A DNA stretch of 18,079 nucleotides, from NCBI GenBank assembly GCA_017632695.1, contig JAGBQS010000122.1:1-18079 (forward strand), in the 5' to 3' direction. How positions within the stretch are numbered: position 1 is the stretch's first letter; each line of letters begins with the position of its first letter. The position numbers were made by a program, and so were the translations under genes. The DNA is from Bacteroidales bacterium (GTDB lineage: Bacteria > Bacteroidota > Bacteroidia > Bacteroidales > UBA3663). This document shows, piece by piece, positions 14,050-18,079 of the stretch. The notes under the pieces were generated by a model. That model saw nothing but the letters and a program-made list of their open reading frames with translations, made no database searches and had not been told where the DNA came from.

Positions 14050-15024
14050 ATGAGACAGTTAACAATCGGATTCATTGTCGTGCTGGCGCTGACATCCTGT
14101 TCTTCATGGGTGTTTGATGACCAGTCATCCTGTCCGGAGGGCTTTTGGCTTCAGCTGCAATACACCTATAATATGTTAGATGTAGAATCGGCGCAAAAGG
14201 TACTCGGAGATGCCGATGTGTATGTCTATGATGAAGATGGAAATTTTGTAAGTCGGATTCATACACCAGTGGACGTTCTTCGTGAGCATGATTTCCAGGT
14301 GAAAATCACCGGACTTGATGAAGGTAACTATCAGTTTGTAATCTGGAGCGGAATCGGTAACGGCGATTATGCTCTTTCCGGTGAATCGTTCTTCTTGTCC
14401 GATTTCCGTATCCAGTTGGCAGGAAACCCTGATACCTGTTCTCTTAAACTGACTCCTCTTTATCATGGTTATTTGGGGCTGACGCACTACATTCCTAATG
14501 AACACAATGTGTTAGACGTCGAACTGATGAAGTTTACCAACCAGATCACATGTCTGGCGGTTTCAGTTGAGGACAGTATCAGTGATGTTGCCGGAGATTT
14601 TTCTTTCTCGCTGGAAACGCCAAACAGTGTCATGGATGCTTTCGGAAATCTTAAGGCTACGACCCCCACTGTGTACGAGTCATACGTTCAGGATACCGTC
14701 ACACTGAGTGATTCGGAATATGGAACGCTTTTCGGCGTACAGTTCGGAGTTTCTACACTCCGACTGTTAGCCGAAGAGGATACCTACGTAGTTCTGAAGC
14801 GTAAGAGTACCGATCAGACGATCGTGAACCTTTCACTCCCTCAATACATAGGAATGGCAGGATCGCTCTACACCAACCTCGGACGTCCTCTCTCCACTCA
14901 GGAATATTTCGACAGACAGGATTTCTATACCATTGTATTCTATCTTTCGGGCGATTTGTCAAGGCTGATTCAGGTACAGGTGAACAGTTGGAAACTAAGA
15001 GCCAATAATCACATAAAACTATAA
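14050..15024 (+). CDS. FimB/Mfa2 family fimbrial anchor lipoprotein
   Basis: 324 residues. The lipobox LTSC gives lipidated C17. The mature N-terminus CPEGFWLQLQYTYNMLDVES and DADVYVYDEDGNFVSRIHTP match the Mfa2/FimB family. In Porphyromonas gingivalis this protein stays in the outer membrane, anchors the fimbrial base and limits fimbrial length. The middle part (TPLYHGYLGLTHY) and C-terminal QDFYTIVFYLSGDLSRLIQVQVNSW also fit the family, and the length is normal. Two further Cys (in SSCPEG and QITCLAVS), plus DTCSLK, are present. The start is ATG 14050, 23 bases after the fimbrillin stop; the next gene begins 3 bases after its own stop, indicating translational coupling. Confidence 0.88.
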   Translation: MRQLTIGFIVVLALTSCSSWVFDDQSSCPEGFWLQLQYTYNMLDVESAQKVLGDADVYVYDEDGNFVSRIHTPVDVLREHDFQVKITGLDEGNYQFVIWSGIGNGDYALSGESFFLSDFRIQLAGNPDTCSLKLTPLYHGYLGLTHYIPNEHNVLDVELMKFTNQITCLAVSVEDSISDVAGDFSFSLETPNSVMDAFGNLKATTPTVYESYVQDTVTLSDSEYGTLFGVQFGVSTLRLLAEEDTYVVLKRKSTDQTIVNLSLPQYIGMAGSLYTNLGRPLSTQEYFDRQDFYTIVFYLSGDLSRLIQVQVNSWKLRANNHIKL

Positions 15025-15027
15025 GCT

Positions 15028-16896
15028 GTGAAACTAATCAGATATTCCCGCCATAATCTGTTGCTTTCCTTCTTATTGGTCATGATGGGACTGGTGTCCT
15101 GTAACGATGAAGACGAAGGACGGGATGGTTTTGAGGCGACGACTATTGTCGGCGTCGGAGATGCTATACCTGAATTCTCCGTTTCCGGTTCAGACGGACA
15201 ATCCGTTACGTCTGCCTCGCTTGCCGGCCAGTCTTTCGTATTGAATTTTTTCGATACCCGATGCCCTGATTGCTGGCAAGAACTTCAGGAACTTCAGTCG
15301 CTTCATGACCGATTTGACGGCCGGGTTTCTATCTTGAATATTCCTCGCAGTCAGACTGAGTCCGAGGTGCAGAGCTACTGGGATTCAGAAGGCTTGACAA
15401 TGCTCTATCATATTCCGGCCGACAAGGATCTCTATTATAAGTTTGCCAAGAGCATCGTTCCGCGTACCTATATGGTAAACGGTGAAGGAGTCGTATGTGC
15501 TGCATTCGGAGATGATCCTGTTGCAACGGCCGATACGCTCTCTTCGCTTCTGAAGAGCTGGAGCGCCAACCGTTCGGTCAGATTGTCCTTCAATATTAGC
15601 GTGCCGTCTTTTTCGGCTGCCGATGATTATTTTCAAAACGAATACAGCATCAGTCGTCTTGAGGTTTATTTCTTCCATGCCGATACCAAGAAGTTCTTCA
15701 CGAAGCTTGTGGCTGATAAATCGAACCTCGGCGTGATTACGCAGGAACCCGGTTATGACATTACTTACCTTTTCAAGGACTTAACGCTCACAGCCGATGT
15801 CTATGACGTTTTCCTGATTGCCAATTACGACTATGCTCCTGCTCAGATTGCTACTGAGGCAGAATTCCTTGATCTGGTTGATAATCTTACCTACAGTGAG
15901 GGAGTCATGGCAAACATTCCTGACAACGGACCGGTAATGACCAGTTCGCCCACAGCCTTTCTGGGAGTTGACTTTGTTCCCTGGATGGGCGAGGATTATG
16001 CGCTTTGGGTTGAGATGGAACGTGTTATGGCCAAGCTCCGACTCGGAGTTTCCAAAAACACATTCCCGCTCTATCATCTGTCTGAGAAGTATGCCGATAT
16101 AAATATCACCAACTATAAGCTTGTGAATCTTTCAACTGATTATTACCTTTTCCAGCATCGTGATAATCTGAATTCGTTCATAGCACGCTCCGGTTTCATT
16201 TTCCCTGACAACTACTTGCCGTATACCGACGCGGGTGATGTCTATGTAGTAGATCCGCATTTCTATCAGAAGACGTTGAATCAGGCCGATGCCAAGTCTT
16301 TCAGTAACTGCTACCAGTCATGGTACGGCGACTTTAATACCACCAATTTTGCATCCATGCCTTCGGCCGATAACTATGGTTATGCCTATGTGCTCGAGAA
16401 TACGGCGTTCAGGACTTCGCAAAAGAACGGTTATTCGCCGGGTATTGTCTACAAGGCAGCCGTGAGTCCCGTTTGTGTCTGGCTCTACGACAATGTGCAG
16501 CGCGTGCTGAAGAAGGAAACCCGTCCGGAGTACTGGCCCAAAACCCTTTATTTGTTTAATTTCAACTTCTACGGTTCCATACAGGCCGTCAATAAGGCCA
16601 GCGGTTTTACGCTCGACGAGCTGGCGACCTATACCGACGCACAGCTTCTCAATTATGGTATTAAGCAGTGCAAGTTCAATATGGGTGTTTATGAAACCTA
16701 CTATACCTATTGGATAGAGCATCGTACAGGTTCCGTAACCCATATGGGGCCTATGGAGTACGGCATTATCCGCAATAATTTCTATCGCATAACCATTAAA
16801 GACGTGACGGGCTTAGGCAATAGCGTCATTACTCCCGATATCATGCGCGATAACTATCCGAACTCGTTTGCCGACATTGAAGTGAGTCTGCCATGA
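15028..16896 (+). CDS. Thioredoxin/TlpA-like domain fused to a complete fimbrillin, surface lipoprotein
   Basis: 622 residues. The lipobox LVSC gives lipidated C25, followed by NDEDEGRDG, a strong surface-export type acidic stretch. Residues about 40-176 form a TlpA/ResA-like redoxin domain: GVGDAIPEFSVSGSDGQ, SFVLNFFDTRCPDCWQELQEL with active site C79-P-D-C82, and the cis-proline loop IVPRTYMVNGEG (P145). Residues about 183-622 are a fimbrillin: ISRLEVYFFHADTKKFF, ADVYDVFLIANYD, ERVMAKLRLG, VDPHFYQKTLN, then YYTYWIEH from residue 558 and MGPMEYGIIRNNFYRITIKDVTGLG. These align with the fimbrillin at 12518. The start is GTG 15028; it lies 3 bases after the previous stop and gives a proper signal peptide, whereas later Met residues (M19, M20) would be too close to the lipobox. 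As the gene after the anchor it is probably an accessory or tip pilin. Possible redox activity is inferred from CPDC. Confidence 0.85.
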   Translation: MKLIRYSRHNLLLSFLLVMMGLVSCNDEDEGRDGFEATTIVGVGDAIPEFSVSGSDGQSVTSASLAGQSFVLNFFDTRCPDCWQELQELQSLHDRFDGRVSILNIPRSQTESEVQSYWDSEGLTMLYHIPADKDLYYKFAKSIVPRTYMVNGEGVVCAAFGDDPVATADTLSSLLKSWSANRSVRLSFNISVPSFSAADDYFQNEYSISRLEVYFFHADTKKFFTKLVADKSNLGVITQEPGYDITYLFKDLTLTADVYDVFLIANYDYAPAQIATEAEFLDLVDNLTYSEGVMANIPDNGPVMTSSPTAFLGVDFVPWMGEDYALWVEMERVMAKLRLGVSKNTFPLYHLSEKYADINITNYKLVNLSTDYYLFQHRDNLNSFIARSGFIFPDNYLPYTDAGDVYVVDPHFYQKTLNQADAKSFSNCYQSWYGDFNTTNFASMPSADNYGYAYVLENTAFRTSQKNGYSPGIVYKAAVSPVCVWLYDNVQRVLKKETRPEYWPKTLYLFNFNFYGSIQAVNKASGFTLDELATYTDAQLLNYGIKQCKFNMGVYETYYTYWIEHRTGSVTHMGPMEYGIIRNNFYRITIKDVTGLGNSVITPDIMRDNYPNSFADIEVSLP

Positions 16897-16925
16897 TTTC
16901 CGGAAAGAAAGGCAGGTAACTGATC

Positions 16926-17018
16926 AATGCCGACCCCAAATAATAATCCGCAACTGCACAAGGCGGCAGCGGAACTTGCCGTTCCAACGGTTTCGGCAAT
17001 GCATTGTGGGGCGACCGA
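16926..17018 (+). pseudogene. Decayed second copy of the 60-residue MKK peptide gene (3' part)
   Basis: Read in frame from 16926, this gives NADPK, two stop codons (16941-16946), then SATAQGGSGTCRSNGFGNALWGD and an Arg codon where the intact gene has its stop (CGA instead of TGA). The intact gene at 9785 reads NNAGIDSSVQGGSETYRSNGFGNALWGD-stop. Nothing resembling the MKKSYQTPEI start lies upstream; the fimbrial fusion gene ends only 30 bases before. It is therefore a truncated, inactive copy. Confidence 0.8.
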
Positions 17019-17075
17019 TGCCTCTGCCTGTTTACTGAAAACAAAACTACTCCCAAGTCTTTTGGGTGGAGTTTT
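16962..17075 (+). repeat. 114-bp direct repeat, copy 2 (right of fimbrial operon)
   Basis: Partner of 9911-10024: same orientation, no gaps, 5 mismatches by eye (two adjacent near the start, one A/G, one T/C that destroys the stop codon, one C/A in the terminator stem). Similarity falls away sharply on the right, after GGAGTTTT, and gradually on the left. Confidence 0.92.
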
Positions 17076-17077
17076 TT
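17043..17077 (+). terminator. Rho-independent terminator downstream of the fimbrial operon
   Basis: This is the copy of the 9992 terminator: AAAACTAC...TCCCAA with TTGGG...TGGAGTTTTTT. One C-to-A change (17049) weakens the outer stem, but six T residues follow. With the peptide gene decayed, its present use is probably to end the fimbrial transcript. Confidence 0.7.
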
Positions 17078-17144
17078 AATGTCTATACAGCTTTTATCGG
17101 AATTCTATTTGGGTTGCTATTGATAGGGATGTTCCGAACGAACG

Positions 17145-17358
17145 AAATTACATAGAGCCTTCGTTTCCAGCCGGAGGCTCTATGTAATTTTACAAACAGG
17201 CTTCGTTCGCAGCCGAAGGCTCTATGTAATTTTACAAACAGGCTTCGTTTCCGACCGAAGGCTCTATGTAATTTTACAAATAGCTTTCGTTTCCAACCGA
17301 AGGCTCTATGTAATTTTACAAACAAGCTTCGTTTCCAGACGAAGGCTCTATGTAATTT
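17145..17358. repeat. 42-bp tandem repeat array with hairpin-forming units
   Basis: Units begin at 17160, 17202, 17244, 17286 and 17328 (TTCGTTTCCAGCC-type start): four full 42-bp units and a partial fifth. Each unit has TTCG...CGAA arms around about 8-9 variable bases, followed by the constant GGCTCTATGTAATTTTACAAA. The array is bounded by an inverted repeat: AAATTACATAGAGCC at 17145-17159 and its exact complement GGCTCTATGTAATTT at 17344-17358. Variation between units falls mostly in the hairpin loop and one arm. No protein-coding reading is convincing. Nothing else is seen between 17078 and 17145. Confidence 0.93.
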
Positions 17359-17704
17359 GTTTCGTTGCTGTCAGTCGTGTCGGAGACAGGAAAAATGCGA
17401 TTTCGGTGGAAGCTGCCGAGCCGATGCCAGTTCAAAAAGGGTTCCGCTGTCTACGCTTGAAGTTATATGAACTTTCTGCATACTTTGCTCAGGACTCAGA
17501 GAGCCTTCAGAAACTTGAATACATCAGACCAATCTTTCTTAGCATCTTTTTAAAGTTTTTACTCCCAAAAATGGCAGATGTCCACCTTGTTCATTTGTTA
17601 AAAAATCTTAACAGCATTCTAAATAGCAAAAAATCAATAAAATACAAACTTGATTTCTGAGTAATATTTTTAAAAATGTCCACCTTTAATAAAAAAATAA
17701 TGCG

Positions 17705-17712
17705 TAACTTTG
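17705..17712 (+). promoter_or_regulatory. Promoter-like -7 box (distal) upstream of the last gene
   Basis: TAACTTTG fully matches TAnnTTTG, 177 bases before ATG 17889. No clear -33 element is seen at the normal spacing. It is possibly an alternative promoter giving a structured leader. Confidence 0.35.
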
Positions 17713-17808
17713 CAGTGCGAAACTATCAAAAATGATACATGGTTTATAGTTTTAAGAAAAATGAAACATTCTTTTTCCCCGATCACTTCAAAAAGTGAAA
17801 AATTTTCC

Positions 17809-17839
17809 TTGGTTGTTTTCCCGATAGTTTCTATTTTTG
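17809..17839 (+). promoter_or_regulatory. Proximal promoter of the last gene (-33 TTG, -7 TATTTTTG)
   Basis: TATTTTTG at 17832-17839 matches TAnnTTTG, and TTG at 17809-17811 lies 20 bases upstream, the usual Bacteroides spacing. ATG 17889 is 50 bases downstream. A 16-base palindrome at 17783-17798 sits immediately upstream and could be an operator. Confidence 0.5.
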
Positions 17840-17888
17840 CAGCAAAAATTGGTAACCATTGTTTTTTTTAACTATAATCCCTATTATT

Positions 17889-18079
17889 ATGAATAAAATT
17901 TTGTTCATATTATGTATATTATCTTTTCCGTTTAGGCTTTCCTCCCAGGAGTATTATCCTGTGGGGACAAAGTGGACAGAGATACGGGTTGATACCGTAA
18001 AGTATGACAGCTGGTATTCTCGGGTTGGCGAAGAATGGATTCCGAACTTTGACACCGTAGAGTATTATGTAAGTGGCGA
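17889..18079 (+). CDS. Secreted protein of unknown function, 5' part (runs off window)
   Basis: ATG 17889 opens a frame still open at the window end (63 complete codons). A signal peptide MNKILFILCILSFPFRLSSQ is followed by EYYPVGTKWTEIRVDTVKYDSWYSRVGEEWIPNFDTVEYYV. The YYPxGTKWTEIR opening is familiar from exported hypothetical proteins of Bacteroides and Prevotella. No enzymatic motif is visible in the part present and I do not assign a function. It has two promoter-like boxes upstream and starts after the tandem-repeat array, so it is probably a separate transcription unit from the fimbrial operon. Confidence 0.75.
   Translation, partial: MNKILFILCILSFPFRLSSQEYYPVGTKWTEIRVDTVKYDSWYSRVGEEWIPNFDTVEYYVSG

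Larger units (their letters stand above)
17359..17888. other. AT-rich intergenic stretch without a supported gene
   Basis: About 530 bases. An 84-codon open frame (17406-17660, GTG start) has no recognisable family, an AT-rich low-complexity end and no clear start signal, so I do not call it. An 11-base direct repeat ATGTCCACCTT occurs at 17578-17588 and 17676-17686. Two promoter-like boxes (17705 and 17832), a palindrome TCACTTCAAAAAGTGA (17783-17798) and a 9-base inverted repeat GAAACTATC/GATAGTTTC (17719-17727, 17823-17831) lie before the next gene. Confidence 0.5.

Noticed and set aside
9911..17075. Composite transposon or insertion sequence ends around the fimbrial operon
   Set aside because: The 114-bp repeats are in direct orientation, consist of a gene end plus terminator, and there is no transposase, integrase or terminal inverted repeat within the interval.
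17083..17325. Minus-strand gene encoding 14-residue repeats (FVKLHRAFGWKRKL type)
   Set aside because: 42 is divisible by 3, so the tandem array keeps an open frame automatically. The frame starts inside the array region, has no start signal or signal peptide, and matches no family known to me.
17145..17358. CRISPR array
   Set aside because: The 42-base unit is repeated end to end with only scattered substitutions; there are no unique spacers between constant repeats and no cas genes in the window.
17406..17660. 84-codon open frame with GTG start
   Set aside because: No family resemblance, Lys/Asn/Leu-rich end typical of AT-rich intergenic DNA, and no convincing start region.
1..18079. tRNA, rRNA or known riboswitch
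   Set aside because: No cloverleaf, rRNA-like stretch or recognisable riboswitch core was found in the intergenic gaps on reading either strand; a covariance-model search would be needed to exclude weak cases.

Overview
The window looks like a Bacteroidales chromosome, most likely Bacteroidaceae or Prevotellaceae. The reasons are TAnnTTTG-type promoter boxes with no Shine-Dalgarno reliance, a FimA/Mfa1-type fimbrial operon (DUF3575, DUF3868/OmpA, fimbrillin, Mfa2/FimB), a C10 cysteine peptidase, LES-like acidic lipoprotein leaders, and short C-terminal tails of the 'GRK...G.Y..NGRK' kind. The species cannot be fixed from the sequence alone.

Layout. (1) 1-2023: the 3' end of an acetylornithine-type aminotransferase, then a DinF-like MATE efflux pump. 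(2) 2052-2558: a terminator, a promoter and the remains of a secreted metallophosphoesterase. Its signal peptide and start of the catalytic domain are joined out of frame to its C-terminal tail, so most of the enzyme is deleted. (3) 2613-9588: two large exported proteins, a C10 (streptopain-like) peptidase and a beta-helix protein, with a membrane-bound AraC-type regulator on the opposite strand between them. The two exported proteins end in the same C-terminal module of about 230 residues. (4) 9785-9967: a 60-residue MKK... peptide gene with its own strong terminator. (5) 10301-16896: a five-gene, tightly packed fimbrial operon behind one clear promoter: DUF3575 protein, DUF3868/OmpA-like protein, major-fimbrillin-like lipoprotein, Mfa2/FimB anchor lipoprotein, and an unusual last gene. 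That last gene fuses a TlpA/thioredoxin-like domain with a CPDC active site to a complete fimbrillin. (6) 16926-17358: a decayed partial copy of the 60-residue peptide gene with its terminator, then a 42-bp tandem-repeat array with hairpin potential. (7) 17359-18079: an AT-rich leader with two promoter-like boxes and the 5' end of a secreted protein that runs off the window.

How it fits together. Most of the window is cell-surface machinery. The fimbrial genes would supply a shaft subunit, an anchor, outer-membrane or periplasmic helpers and one accessory or tip-like subunit. The thioredoxin fusion is the best candidate for something undescribed: a redox-active domain sits where fimbrillins normally carry the short propeptide that is cleaved off at an arginine. 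The whole fimbrial operon is bracketed by 114-bp direct repeats (9911-10024 and 16962-17075, 5 mismatches by eye), suggesting it arrived by insertion or duplication and could be lost by recombination. All family assignments come from reading the translations; no database search was run.
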